Below are positions 25,401 through 37,329 of a stretch of DNA of 64,000 nt, piece after piece. The stretch is from assembly GCF_003286085.1 (NCBI RefSeq), contig NW_020825326.1, positions 1,860,001-1,924,000 on the forward strand. Reading direction: 5' to 3'. Position 1 is the stretch's first letter; every line of letters starts with the position of its first letter. The notes under the pieces are model-generated. The model saw nothing but the letters and a program-made list of their open reading frames with translations. It had not been told where the DNA came from and searched no databases. Made by a program: the position numbers and the translations under genes. Source of the DNA: Drosophila persimilis. Its lineage: Eukaryota > Arthropoda > Insecta > Diptera > Drosophilidae.

Positions 25401-27917
25401 CGGACAGGGACAGGGGTCAGGGGAATCGGAAATAACGGAAAACAGCAAAAGTGGCAGTTAAAATTGTGCTGGGAATAAATCTATCATCTAATGCAATATT
25501 ACATCGTAATACCATTCACCAAGCATGCCTCCACATCCACTCCGGCAATCTCCTCCAATCCGCCTCAGTCCCCTTTGTAATGGTTTACGTTCAGCTGTAG
25601 CCCAGAGCAGTGTTTTTCAGTTAAATGAAGTCGATTATTTGAGCGCCTCTGGGATGGCTGGAAATATGATTGAACAAATGATTGAATGCCAGAAAATGTA
25701 GAGCGCTTACATATAGATATGGGGTGGGAGAAAGAAATAGAGAAAAATTTAGAAAAATATTGAACAAATGCGCCAAGTTGCCAACTATTTATGGGTTAAG
25801 TAATTTTTCGATCAAGGAAAACACTTTGATCGGATTTCAAATTTTTTCTGTAAGTTGGACTTGAATCTTTGGTGAAGACTTGAAACTTTAATACTAGCAC
25901 CGTAACAGCTCTGTTTGAATGATTGAAAGGGTCAGAGACCCACCTGGAGAGGGATGAAACATGAGCAGTTCGATATAACAAATATCCAAATTTGATGAAC
26001 ATACTCGTAAAGATACTCAAGACTAAAGACACTCCATCTTGATTTGGGAATTTTAGGTTAGTTCCAGTGCCGGCAAAGAGCTGATAGTTGGCAGGTAGCC
26101 CCTGGCAGGTTGGAGCCCCCCTGGAGCCCAGCAGCCACCCATGATTGCGGTAAGACATTATTTAAACGATGCCAATGCAACCACGGGCAGTTGTGGGTAT
26201 GTGCAAGCACATCACATCAGTGTGCATATCCTGGGGCACAATTGAATTAGGTTAGTCATGCTTTAATGCATATCAACATACGTGCAGCCAGGCAGGACAG
26301 TCCCCCCTCCCCCCGAGTCCGCCCCTCTGCCTCTCCCTGTGTGTGGGCGAGCTCCATCATAAATCTCATTGTCAGTGTTTAACTTTCTTGTTGGCTTAAC
26401 TTAACTTGGGGCAACTACAACAGCACCAACAACCGACAAGAAGCCAAAACAAAAGCAAAAGTAATTTGTCATTTCAGTTGGCAACACACACACACACACA
26501 CAAAAACACGCACACACACACATTAATATGTGTATTTGCCTGCATTTATAGCTCGTTTAGTTCCACGTAGGCCGGGTCCTATAGCTAACGGATGAAGTTG
26601 GACATTCTCGAATACGAGTGTATGGCGTGGAAAGATGACATCCTGCATTTGCACGTACATACATACATACATATGTACATACATACATATGTGGTCAAAG
26701 ATGGGATCCTAAGTCAAGATAAAAGCATCGAATTCCTTAATTAGAGCCAGGCTTTTTTTGGAAATCCTATTCTTACTGATTCAGTATTTTGGCATCTATA
26801 TATATTCTTTGTGGGTTCTGCCTTTTCTGTCTTCAGTGATCCTTTTTTATTACAGTATCTCTTGACTGGTCTTTTTTTTTGGTATTTAAATGGAATATTC
26901 TAGATTCTTTTTTGAAAAAACACTTGTTTACACCTGCTCAACCCTCTCACTGAAATTTTTAGGGTATGTATGGTATTCTCATCTTTGAAATGGCCCGTCT
27001 GCTGCAGTTGCATTTGTTGATGCTGTTTTAGTCTAGTTTGCTTGTGTAGTGCAACATGCAGTCAACTGCAATAAATATTAAGTCAAAGGATGTGCCAAGT
27101 TTTTCCTTACTTCTTCTGCAGGAGTAGAACAGAGCCAGTGCGGGCTGAGAGTATTTGCTCTATTTGGAGTGAGAAAATGCATTAAGCTCTGCGGCAACGT
27201 ACTTCTACTCCCAAATGGTTTCGTTGCAGGTCATCCGCTGGGTTTCATCCACTCGACTCGACTTGACTCTCGACTCTAAGCCCCTTGATTTAATTAGCTG
27301 TAAATTGGATGCCATTAGCATCATCATCATTGCCACCTCTTCAGCCTGCGGTCACTTAATTGGCAACATTCTGATGCTGTGCCAGCACTCCAGCCAAAAC
27401 GAACACTAGAGCCGGATTTCCTCACGCTAAAGCAGCTTCAAAAGCAAAACTTCAGCCGCTCTTAGGAAATTAATTTATTCATTGGTTGCAGATAATTTTC
27501 ATAAATCCTAGTCATTAACGACCTAATTGGTTACTATGATCCAAGTGGCATAACAACGCAACATTTTAAACTGTCTTTATCTGAGACAATTTTACTCAAC
27601 TTAGACTGAAACAATCACCCTTGGGGCCGAAATATCTAGGAGCACCTATGTCATCGCGATGTTTGGCTGCAGCTACCTGTACGGAGCTCGTATTATTACA
27701 TTGAAGGACAGGTTCTAAGTAAATATATTAACAACGGAACATCTGTCTGATGTCTGCAAAGTTTGCCCTGAAAACGAACAAGGCAGTGGATACCATCCGC
27801 AATATTAGCTTCGAGGCCACGTGGGACGATTCACGATTTTACAACTATCGGATAGAATCAACTAGAAGACAGAACCATTTGCATTGACTTGCAGCTCTAC
27901 CTGCATGGATCCGTGCG
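22471..27917. other. Non-coding with simple repeats
   Basis: No gene recognised. It holds a GGAGGCA-type run near 23,956-23,992, a (CA)n run near 26,481-26,521 and an ACAT run near 26,656-26,694. The direct pair TATCGATAACTTATCGAT near 22,929-22,946 resembles DREF-type (TATCGATA) sites but lacks a gene next to it. Confidence 0.55.
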
Positions 27918-28286
27918 GTGCGACTGTCGATGTCAACACTCGGTTTTCGACAAACACTACAACTGACAACAACTAACAACAAAAAACATGGGCCACATAA
28001 GATTTTGTACCCCAAAAAGGAGAAACTTTTTCGATTTGCGAACATTTTTCGGTGTTTGAGCAACCACTCCCTTGCAGCAGCCGTCAGCCGCCTGCCGTCG
28101 TGGTGGTGGTGGGGCAAGACCGAACCGCAATTTAGCCGCACATCGACAACAACAGCTTCGAATGGGAAGCTAAACCTCTCATTTTGGGTGTTTGTCGGCG
28201 GTGTTTGTATTGGAGTGATACAGATGTGGGAAAGAGGGAGGAAAGAGCTGGGCAAAGCCGAAAAGAAGCTCGTAAACAAGCAATAA
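27918..28286 (+). CDS. Possible short membrane protein ORF, unsupported
   Basis: This 122-codon frame ends with a plausible transmembrane helix (LSFWVFVGGVCIGVIQM, about residues 88-104) and a charged tail (ERGRKELGKAEKKLVNK). The stop is within AATAAA, a polyadenylation signal (about 28,281-28,286). A histidine- and lysine-rich N-terminal half shows no domain. I recognise no family, a competing open frame lies on the opposite strand, and the start context is weak. It could be chance; the C-terminal half is the best reason to keep it. Confidence 0.2.
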   Translation: MRLSMSTLGFRQTLQLTTTNNKKHGPHKILYPKKEKLFRFANIFRCLSNHSLAAAVSRLPSWWWWGKTEPQFSRTSTTTASNGKLNLSFWVFVGGVCIGVIQMWERGRKELGKAEKKLVNKQ

Positions 28287-28336
28287 AATTATAAAAAAGG
28301 ACAACGGTGGCTAGGAAACCAATTGGCATTGTCAAA

Positions 28337-28343
28337 GTTTGTG

Positions 28344-28380
<37 letters not shown>
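28337..28380. repeat. (GT)n microsatellite
   Basis: A GT dinucleotide run, interrupted once by GC. It generates cysteine-valine and histidine-threonine runs in several overlapping spurious frames. Confidence 0.95.
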
Positions 28381-28381
<1 letters not shown>

Positions 28382-29117
28382 GGGACACACACTTGGCCTT
28401 TCGATTGTTTTCACTTTCGCATTGGAAAGGGCCGGGAAAGATGGTTCCGCCATCAGAGCGAGAAAAACAGCACAAACAGAGAAGCACAGGAGTCAGGCCA
28501 AGCCGTGTCAGCTGTGGGGCCAACATGGTGGGCCATTCCCAAGAATCCTTTTCGTTTTCAATATCGAGGAGATTGATTTTGTGGGAGTGTAAGACACCCA
28601 TTTCCACCCAGTGCATTGAGGTCAAAAGCCCGATATTTTTGCATACAGTCCAGTTGTTCGTATGTATATTTAAAACTCAAAATTTACTTTTTTCACAAGT
28701 GTGCATTCACGATTCACTGAAATTAGTACATTTTTGAGAGGCAACCTCTCATCGAAGTCGATGCAAAAAGTTATTTTCTGTAAAAATAAACAAATAAATC
28801 ATTTAAAAACAACATTTATTATTTACAACAGGGACCGTAATCATTATAAGCTATATAATAAAAATTACTTGGTAATGACTACATTCTATATTTCAATTTT
28901 TAACATTTTTCTTCACTGATAATTATCAGTTTATCAAGTTTACACGGGTTTTGACCTGAGCAATCAAAAGCGGTTTATAATGTACATTCGGAGGCTGAAT
29001 CCAAATCAGCAGCCCGTTTTTTAAAATTGGTTCCAGGTTTCGAAATATTCAATAAATTAATTATTTTAGTATTCTTGACCATTAAGGGCCATTTATTGAA
29101 TTAAAAAGTATAAATCA

Positions 29118-29385
29118 GAAATTAACAGAGTCTTTTATATTTCTTGGGATCTTTTTCACCCGTAAGGGTCCAACAGTAGTCGCTCTTCGAGCCTTCGTCC
29201 AAAATCTTTGGTATCGCCTTTCGATTTTCGCTATATCTTGATGTAGCCGCTCTCCTTGCTCGTCGCTCGATTTTCCCACGTTTTCGGAGCATATAAAAGC
29301 CACAAACGTAACAGAAACACTTTGGATCCACTGTGCAACGTTTTCTCGGCATTTTCACACGTTCCGAAGCACAATTACAGTACAA
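29118..29385 (-). mobile_element. Internally deleted copy of an amplified arthropod ORF family
   Basis: On the minus strand the frame starts MPRKRCTVDPKCFCYVCGFY, a cysteine-pair N-terminus typical of a large arthropod multigene or transposon family. After a frame change the other frame gives DEQGERLHQDIAKIERRYQR, followed by DYCWTLTGEKDPKKYKR in the first frame. In full-length members, as I remember them, these C-terminal motifs lie several hundred residues downstream of the N-terminus, so nearly the whole middle is deleted. It ends next to the DINE-1 at 29,386. The family has no agreed function known to me; a DNA-transposon origin is inference. Confidence 0.6.
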
Positions 29386-29678
29386 AAACGAGGGGGAACG
29401 TTGTGAGTTGCTGCGGACACCGCAACTCTACAGTTATACCCGACACTAAGTCAGTATGGCTCTCCTCCGGCAGACGCCGCTAATATTAAGCGACACGACA
29501 AAGAGTGCGTGCGAGAGAGACAGAAAGGAGACAGGGCTCAATCGACTCGGCTATTGATGCTGATCAAGAATATATATACTTTATGGGGTCGGAAACGATT
29601 CCTTTTGTACGTTACACACATCCATTTTCACCACAAATCGAATATACCCCAATACTCATTTTGAGTATCGGGTATAAC
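29386..29678 (+). mobile_element. DINE-1 (INE-1/Helentron-type), short form
   Basis: It runs from GAGGGGGAACGTTGTGAG through CGACTCGGCTATTGATGCTG and ATATATACTTTATGGGGTCG to the terminal hairpin region ACTCATTTTGAGTATCGGG. The internal repeated block present in the 1.1-kb copy (43,303-44,412) is missing. The deletion junction (CAGAAAGGAGACAGGGCTC) is the same as in the copies at 42,471 and 51,405, so these form one short subfamily. Non-autonomous; no coding capacity. Confidence 0.85.
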
Positions 29679-29829
29679 AAATTCCGAAAGATGTTCGATG
29701 CCACGTGGTCAGTTGACAGCTGTTATAAGACTGTTATAAACCAATCTTGACAAACGGATTGAAGATCTGAGTTTCGTTCTCATCTGCTCGGGTCAAAGAA
29801 TTGACCGGAATTTGTAAACTTGTGATTAT

Positions 29830-32311
29830 AATCATTATATTTGAGTAATTTGATAAAACTTAGACTTAATCATTATACTTGTTCACAAGCAAAAATCTCA
29901 AAAATAATGATTATTTATGATTTTTATTGTGTTTGTGTGTTTGTGTTTAATCTATATTATATTAAATTGTATATACTTCGCTTCATATATTTGTGTTATT
30001 TACATATGTACATGTAAATATATATTTTTTTATTTACTGAAACTAAGTTATAAAAAACACCAGCTTCCAATCGGCAGCTGCTGTTTTGTTTTACTACCAA
30101 ATAAAAGATATGGAAAGCTAGTTACTCAAAGTCGTACCTGAGGGGGGAAGAAGACTTACGAAGACTTACTTGCGCTTGACTACGCTCATGCAATTTATTT
30201 ATCTATTTTTAGAATTGCTTATCTTAAGCCGCGAGTGTTAATGCATTGATACTTAGTTTTTGGTGATTATTCTTCGTCGCGTTTCAAGATGCGTCGCAAA
30301 CGTAATTGTATTCCGCGTGATTTTTTTACATTCCACGCGGAAAGTAATGTTTCTTAGTGTAAAATTAGCAGATCGACTTTGAGTGAAAATTATGTGTGCA
30401 ATCTAAAGCGGCACTTAGAAAAGGTGCACAAAGGCAAATATGAAACCTTGGCCGAAAAAAAAAAACCGAAGTGCCCGAAAAGAAAAAGAAGTTTTCGGGG
30501 GTGATGGGGCAAGATGATGTCAAGAATGCCTGAGTTGACCTGGTGACTGCCGCAAAAGTTCCGTTTGCTGTACTAAACTCAAAAGGCTTTAAGGCGTTAA
30601 CAGCTCACATATTTAGCGGATTATGAGCTTAGTCGAGAAAAAGTACAGCCAAATTAAATGCGACATGGTCAAAACATTCAAAAACAGAATCCTTTGCCTT
30701 AAAATGGACACGGCCACAAGATGCAATCGCGGAATTCTTGGTGTTAATGTCCAGTTCATCGATCACTGTGCAATATGTGTACAAACTTTAGGCCTGATAG
30801 AGCTCAAAACATCGCACACATCCCAAAACCTCTGTACTGAAATACAGTCCATATTGCATGATTTTAGCATAGCGAAACAACAAATTTATAGCATCACCAC
30901 AGATAATGGTCGAAACATGATCAAGACAGTGGAGCTACTAAATGTTTGCGAGGATGAAGATGATGACGAACAAGAAGGTGCTGAAGATTTGGATGAAGAA
31001 GAGCTGCTCAAGAATTTTAAAATTCATTCCATTAAGTCCATGAAATGTGCAGCACACACCCTTCAATCCTTCAAAGGATTCTTTACCTCGCCTGGAATCG
31101 GTTGAGTTTATTGACAAGGCACGACGAATTGTTAAGCTTTTAAGAACGCCGGTGTGCAGATAACTTTCTTGGCCTATTATTAAAATATAAGCTCAGAGAA
31201 AAACCAAAAAATGTTTTTATACTATGTAATTTTTTACTGCGATGTACATATGTAGGTATTTAATAACTGAAGAGTTATTGCCCCAAACAGTGCTAGATGC
31301 TGGCGCCTAAAAAGCTCATTAAAATTAACTGCAGCTGAGTGGAGTGACTTGAAAAGGATTGTTAATACCCTGGAACCGGCATACATTGCAACAGTAAAAT
31401 TACAAAGCACTCAATTATTCATGGGTGACTTCTACAAGCTATGGCTGGAGCTCAAGCTCACTGTGGCAGCAGCAAGTACTAGTGAAAGCCAAGCTTTGAG
31501 CCAGTGCATCCGTGACAGGGAGGAGAGCCTTTTGGGGTGCGATGCAAACGTTTGCAGTATTTACTTGGATCCACGGATAAGACGAGTATTGCTGCAGAAC
31601 CCAATAAGCCTGATGCTCGCCAGAGCTCAGTTAAAGCAGCTTTTCTTGCAGCTTTTTAATTTGAAAGAACCCGTAAGTATTTATATCATTTATATACATA
31701 TAACATAACATATTAAAAATTAATATTTCAGACTATTGCAATGGCACTCGCTATTGAACGAGTTTTTGCAAACTATTGAGGTAACTTCAGAAGACGAAAC
31801 TGAGGATGGAGAGCGAGCAGACCTCATCAAGAAAGGATATGCCAAAATTGACGACTATGCCCCAAAGCCAATTTGCTTGACCTCCAATATTATGGAGTAT
31901 TGGGAGGAGCAATGATACCTTTTCCATAACTTATACCAGCTGGCCAAAGTGGAGCACTTAGTTGCTGCGACGCAAGTTAGTGTTGAGAGACAATTTTCGG
32001 CACTCAAAACCTCGCGGACGAATCATTGTCGAGATTACTTTTTGTAAAATTAAAGAATATTTATTAATTAAACGTATTTCCGAAAACAAAATCAAAAATA
32101 AAAAAATTTGTAATGTTCATAGGTATGTATACTCAAAAAGAACTTTTTAGTGCAGTGGGTAGTTTTGTGGTAAGCCGTGAATTCCGCTTGAGTTTTATTT
32201 TAAGCGAACAAAATATAAATCATCAATAGTCATTATTTTTCAGTTTTATTTTCTTATCAAGTAAAATTATGAAATCTAAGTTTTATCAAATTACTCAAAA
32301 ATAAGGATTAT
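29830..32311 (+). mobile_element. hAT element (hAT-2), degenerate
   Basis: The ends are long imperfect inverted repeats of about 100 bp (near 29,830-29,935 and 32,215-32,311), sharing GAGTAATTTGATAAAACTTA. Between them the plus strand encodes a broken hAT transposase. A BED-finger remnant NLKRHLEKVH lies near 30,390-30,425. The RNase-H-like core at 30,623-31,105 has KMDTATRCNRGILGVNVQF and SITTDNGRNMIKTVELLN, then an acidic EDEDDDEQEGAEDLDEEEL insert. A middle part lies at 31,349-31,708, and the dimerisation region ATQVSVERQFSAL near 31,965-32,005. Stops and frameshifts separate the parts. The palindrome left arm includes at least the part from 31,665 on. Confidence 0.85.
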
Positions 32312-32779
32312 CAGTGTAGAAAAACGTAAAAAATCAAAATCAAAACATACAAATCATGGCGGCAATGCAGAGATTGTACATAAATAAAGATTTTGGTGTA
32401 AATAATGTTTTTTCTAGGTCCATTAAAAGTAAGACTTTTTTTATATAAAAAACAATAAAAATCATTATTTACGGTCGCTGGTAAAAACATATGTAAATAC
32501 ATATTTATTTTTGTGCGTCGGTTAGCCGTGTTTGGGTTGTTGCTTGTACATCCCCCTCTCATCTTGCAGCTTTTTTTTTGCTTTATCACTCTCTCCCTAT
32601 CACCGAAACTTAAATAACTGTTCTCCCTCTCTCGCTCTCGAAACTTTCTGCTCAGTAGCGCTCTCTCTCATTAGCTGCGGTTGCAACTGCGCTTCTCTCC
32701 TCTCTCAATTCATACCGATTCCGATATTAGCGATTGTTTGGCCCACTGGTCTGATATCTATTTGTTTTGATTTTGTTTG

Positions 32780-33215
32780 TTTTTATGGAGTTTACTGTGT
32801 TTTGTGCCAAAAAAACTTGTAGGAAAAATATCACCCATGATCAGCCGAGTATTCCGTGCTGGCTCTGCGTGGTAGGGCTTTAAGGATCTGACATTAAAAG
32901 CATTAAAAAGCAGTACGATCGGCTCGTAGCCATGGAGTCTCAGTTTAGCCGTTTGAAACTGCTTAATGAGTTTCCGATTCGAAAAATGGTACTCCGCGGG
33001 ATCTGCAAGTGCCAACCTCACTCAGTCGCTGGTTGCCGAAAAATTGACTCCGACCACTCCAAGTGTGCAGCAGTTGATCTCGTTGGCCGCTCCAAGGGCA
33101 ACGACAGCTGCTAGTGATGCAGATTCGGTAACCGAACTTATCGCCTCGGAGAACGCGCAGCCAGTAACGTCTGTAGCGTCCGTGTCCGATCGAGTATAAA
33201 ACCGAGCTCATTATG
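32780..33215 (+). pseudogene. LINE ORF1-like fragment with PHD-type finger start
   Basis: An in-frame ATG gives MEFTVFCAKKTCRKNITHD and SIPCWLC, a cysteine spacing like the start of a PHD-type finger found on some insect LINE ORF1 proteins. After a stop come IKKQYDRLVAMESQFSRLKL and a serine/threonine/alanine-rich stretch (33,000-33,199). The finger is truncated. Identity as a retrotransposon ORF1 is inference, supported by the ORF1-like fragment at 41,097-41,760. A captured host gene fragment is the alternative. Confidence 0.35.
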
Positions 33216-33639
33216 AACGCGAACCCGTGACTCGATGTTGAAAGCTGAGCTTGTTTATTCTGTTTCTAATTTTTTTTATATTTATTTATCCTTATAAAAT
33301 GATATTAGTCCTTTCTAATGTGCCCTTCTAATGTGCCACAGTGATGACATTTAATGCTACTCAGAAAGCTCCAGTTCCATTCACTTCAAAAAACACCCAG
33401 TGAGCGGCGCCTCTGGTTTTATAATCGCCGCTTCTCCACAACGTATTCTGCCCGCACTTTTTCGCCTTTTTGCTATGAGCAACAGCCCGTTGTTGTATTT
33501 TTAGCAATCCTCTTCGTCACAACAACAAAACAATATTTTTCGATCTGCGCTTTGTTCGATATTCGCTCGGCTGCTGCTGGATCAGAAGACGGTGCTCTTG
33601 CTGGCGCTCTCTCTCGACTTCGTGCGCTTCTGACGTCAT

Positions 33640-33900
33640 CATTACAACAACAAACGCTACAAATTGAAAGGCAATACGAGATCGAGTTCGTGTACAATGA
33701 AGGGAACAAAGAAATGCATGCCCTTGGCAGGAGTTGACAATGAGGATGATATAGCGAAAGCACCAACATCTAGTGGTCGTGGCCGTGAACTAAAACGACC
33801 CCGAATCGGTGATGGAATAAAACCAAAGTGGTTCCTTTGCGCCAACTATTAGTGAAATTAAAACGTTTTTGGGCTTGATGTACATACAGTATGTCTGTAT
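33640..33900 (+). pseudogene. Possible piggyBac-type transposase fragment
   Basis: The frame reads MKGTKKCMPLAGVDNEDD, then RELKRPRIGDGIKPKWFLC, a stop, and SEIKTFLGLMYIQ. The last motif resembles the E(I/M)K.F(L/I)GL block near the start of piggyBac transposase domains. The frame breaks right after it, where the Tc1-type fragment at 33,923 begins. No piggyBac ends (TTAA plus CCY...GGG) were found, so the assignment is weak. Confidence 0.3.
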
Positions 33901-33922
33901 CGTGTCGATCACTTTCCTGCAA

Positions 33923-34198
33923 TTATAAAGCAGCAGTGCGACACAGGAAAGATTTGTGCATTGGATCATTGTCCTGGTAGAACTTGTATTTTAGTTTGCT
34001 GGTGTTTTGTGGATCAACAAAGCCAAAATTCTGCGCACTTTTTGTCAGTTTATTCTTTAAAGTGTGCAAATAAAACTCTTTGGTCATAATATCCGTAAAA
34101 ATGCGCAGCTCTCCAACACCTTTGGAAGAAATACAGCCCCAGTTCAGCCCCCATCGTTTGTCAGTTTCATAACACGATGTCCATTCAAGAATTGACAA
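33923..34198 (-). pseudogene. Tc1-type transposase fragment, family F relative
   Basis: On the minus strand it reads WGCISSKGVGELRIF, ending YQDNDPMHKSFLCR, the second catalytic aspartate block of Tc1 DD34E transposases. It retains the stretch before QDNDP that the family F copies at 38,903 and 47,414 have lost. The N-terminus and the third catalytic residue are absent. Confidence 0.75.
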
Positions 34199-34319
34199 AA
34201 AAACATATACTCAAACATTGATTAATTCCTTATGACTAATATTTCAGGTTCCCAATTATTGAGGAACGCAGACGATATTCTTGACCTCCCAGATTTAGAA
34301 ATAAGTCCATCGCTAGGCG

Positions 34320-34405
34320 AAGAATCAATCGCGAAAAGGGAGCGAGAAGAAAATGGAAGAGACGCCAATCGCGAAAAGGGAGCAAGAAGAAAATGGAAGA
34401 GACGC
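34320..34405. repeat. About 39-bp tandem duplication
   Basis: Two adjacent copies of a unit containing CAATCGCGAAAAGGGAGC and AAGAAAATGGAAGAGACGC, differing by one base. It is kept in both arms (right-arm position about 61,260-61,345), so the duplication predates the palindrome. Confidence 0.85.
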
Positions 34406-34865
34406 AAAATCTGTATACACACAAATTCTTTTCGCCCCTGCGACGGCATTTTTAGTACTAAATAGACATCGAATCGGACAAGAACATTATAACCGCAGTC
34501 CACTAACATAAAATCACTCTATCATATTATTCACGAACACCAATAATGCAAAGTATTCATGAGTTTTTCCCCCCGGGTATTAAATATGACTTAATTCTAA
34601 ACAAGTAGAGTAAGGTAAAATAATTAAGCAAGAGGCTAAGGTTTAGATATATGTACATATGTACATACATATATATGTATATATGAAGAGATAAACTAAA
34701 AAAATTGCAAGCAAATAAAAAATGTAACGCGAGACCCAGCTGGGCATAGCGATCCACAAAAGAAACGGTGTGATAGACGAGACACGCAGGGAAAAGACAA
34801 TCAAGAGGAGAGACCATCTATGACCTCTGATACCCTTTATTCTTATCTCACTTATTGGGTGTGAC

Positions 34866-35180
34866 AAACCTTTAGAGTAAACAAAAATTAAGCGAAAAAC
34901 GAGCGGCTCAGGCAGGTCGAGCTAACCTTAGCTGTTCTTTCCTAATTCTTTCCTCCTATTCAGTTGAGCTAGAATAAATAGGCATTTTTCGTAATGTTTT
35001 TGAACAAATTAATAAATAGCTTTAAAAACGTGTCCTGGAAACCACAAACTTTCTTGCTTTATTAACAATGAATCTATGCACAAAAAATTTTGTTATATAA
35101 ATCGGTAAGTTGGTTAAAAAGATATAGTGGCTTGACTTTGTTAAATGGTTTAACATATTCAGTTGAGCGGCACTGTACAT
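34866..35180 (-). repeat. Dispersed repeat next to family F element
   Basis: Reverse-strand relative of the repeat at 22,306-22,470. The motif CTCAACTGAATA occurs twice in the same orientation, near 35,155-35,170 and near 34,960-34,975, so the unit may carry a duplicated end. No coding sequence. Confidence 0.6.
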
Positions 35181-35825
35181 ATATACATAAAGTATGTGTA
35201 TTAATTGTTTGCAAAATGAAAAAAGGCACGCAAGTTCAATTTAAACATAATTATTTATTAGAAAAGGGACTTGTTTTAATGTTCAGTCCTATACAATAGT
35301 GTTGGGTAAACATCGTTCAATTTACTGAAGAAGTTCGTTCGTTCATTTTTATGCAGTGAACCAAGTCGTTCTTTTAGTTCGTTCCTTTTTGTTCATCTTA
35401 ATCATTCATTTTTGTTCATCGTTCGTTTTCGTTCGTTCTTTTTTGTTCATCGTTCTTTTTGTTCATCGGTCTTTTTTGTTCATTCTCGTTTTTGTTCGTT
35501 CTTTTTTGTTCTTTGGTCTGTTTTGTTCATCGGTCTTTTTGTTGTTAGTTCAATTTTAAAGTCTCATATCTAGTTTTAAGCTTATATGTAAATAATGCAC
35601 TACAATTCATAGGCGTTTTAACTTCTTAAATTTATTTTAATTTGTACTTAGTACTTGATATTGTTAGGACACAACCAACAGTTTCAATTAAGTATCTCGT
35701 TTTCCATTTTTTATGTATTAGAAGTCAGTGCTGAAAAACAATAATCAATTTTACTTATTTTGTCCATTATAATTTAAAAACCTATAAAATACACACCTTT
35801 TTTAAGTATTTCACATATTATTATG

Positions 35826-37329
35826 TTAAAACATAAGGCTTTCAACCTTATTGGGCGTCAAAAGCTTTCGTCTTTTGCGAACTATTTCTCCTGCTGCAGA
35901 AAATAGGCGCTCACATGGCACCGACGTGCCCACCAAACAAAGACGTTTCAACGCATATTCGTATAGTCGTGGATATACATTTTTTCGCTGCGTCCACCAG
36001 ATCAAAGGGTCCTGCTTTCTATTGATGTTCTCCTCTGCTAGGTATTTATCTACCTCTCTAATGGCAGCAGCCGTGTTACAGCTTGGCTTTGTTACTTGGT
36101 TAAATTGCTTGTCATACTCGTTCCAAATGCAACTTTTGGTTGGCGACGTTTTGACGGTTTCGATTTGTGAAGATAGATCATCAGCAACATTATCAACCAA
36201 TCCCGTTTGAGCGATCTTACATTGTAGAGCTGAAACTGTTTTTTCATAGCATTCATCGGACCTAAAACCCCGTTTTTTAAATCTTGGGTCTAGTATGGTG
36301 CTCTCCGCATACAAAATATTTTTTTCCAAGTTCCCAAAACGTTCGCTCACCTCCTCTTTGAGTATTTTCACGACTTCCCGTAGAATATCATCTTTTGGAA
36401 TAGCATTGTCTATGGATTGCTGCAGCAAATTGGCCATTACAAATTCCTTTGATAAGGTGACATTATTCTCTGCCGAAATTTCATTTCTTCAAAAAATAGC
36501 TTCAGCAGTGGCAATACACCATCAATAATTTGCCATTCTGCCTGGGCCAGTACTAGTTCAGGGAAGGGAAATGACAAGCGCTGAAACATTTTGTATGTTG
36601 AATTCCCAAGTGTAGGCACATCTTGTGTCAGCGTAAGGTCTGGTAGTTTTAATTGGCTTTTAATTTCTTTGAGCTTCTTAATGAGCTGCGATTGAAAAAT
36701 TCTACAATTGCGTTTGCTTTGACCCTCACACAGTCAATTGGTCCTAGTGCTTTTTGTACAATGATGTTTAAAGATCGGGCCAATTTCCCAATTTGATCGC
36801 TGATACGATATTGGCAGCATTGTCTGACGCAATTGCAGTAATATTGTCTTCAATTTTCCAATCAGCTGCAACCTTCTGAAGAAAATAACAAAGATTGAGG
36901 CTTGAGTGCCTCTCTCCGAACGCTTCACAAGCAAGCATACGCGAAGATAGTTCCATATTCGTCTTGTCTATGAAATGTGTGGATACAGCTTTGTTACTCT
37001 CACTGGTGAGCGATGTCCATCCATCAGTTGTCAGACAAACTCCCGATGCAGAAGCAATCTTCTCTTTCGCATTTGCAATTAACTCCCTGTGTATATTTGG
37101 ATGTAGCACATTAGACAGCGTTTTACGTGTGGGCAACTTATACTTTTTGCTGCGATGTTGTGGCGACAGAATACCTGGCTTCAGTACTTCCACTTCCTGG
37201 CCGTTCAATTTTATCTAGAGAAGCTGGGTGTTTCATATTCAAATGCCATGTCAAATTGCTCTGTGAACCTCCGGACATAGTCAACTCCGACTTGCAGTAC
37301 TTGAACCTTACCTTTTTGTCATCCATAGC
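35826..37329 (-). pseudogene. hAT-1 transposase, broken
   Basis: Minus-strand order: BED finger (37,326-37,240) with FKYCKSELTMSGG and LTWHLNMKHP; core block ASGVCLTTDGWTSL and ITAIASDNAANIVSAIKL (37,208-36,768); a frame change; NIIVQKALGPIDCVRVKANA; then PTLGNSTYKMFQRL and PFPELVLAQAEWQIIDG. A 1-bp loss near 36,485 breaks the left copy, where the right arm reads FFEITEISAENN. The C-terminal dimerisation region VPCERLFSAAGEIVRKRRKL ends at about 35,826. In the left arm the 24-bp stretch missing from the right arm is still present. The break after AIKLGNW is shared by both arms. Confidence 0.85.

Noticed and set aside
28339..28737. 132-codon frame with Cys-Val run
   Set aside because: Starts inside the (GT)n microsatellite; opposite-strand frames through the same repeat are equally long.
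33354..33737. 127-codon frame and its opposite-strand partner
   Set aside because: Both strands are open across the same region, no motif, and the piggyBac-like motif lies in another frame downstream.
34560..34585. CCCCCCGGGTATTAAA as a piggyBac end at TTAA
   Set aside because: The base order does not fit the expected TTAA-CCY...GGG end, and no partner end was found.
35335..35560. TTCGTTC-rich array resembling a satellite or CRISPR-like repeat
   Set aside because: It is the subterminal repeat region of hAT-1, matching the other hAT end in inverted form; no spacers of regular length.
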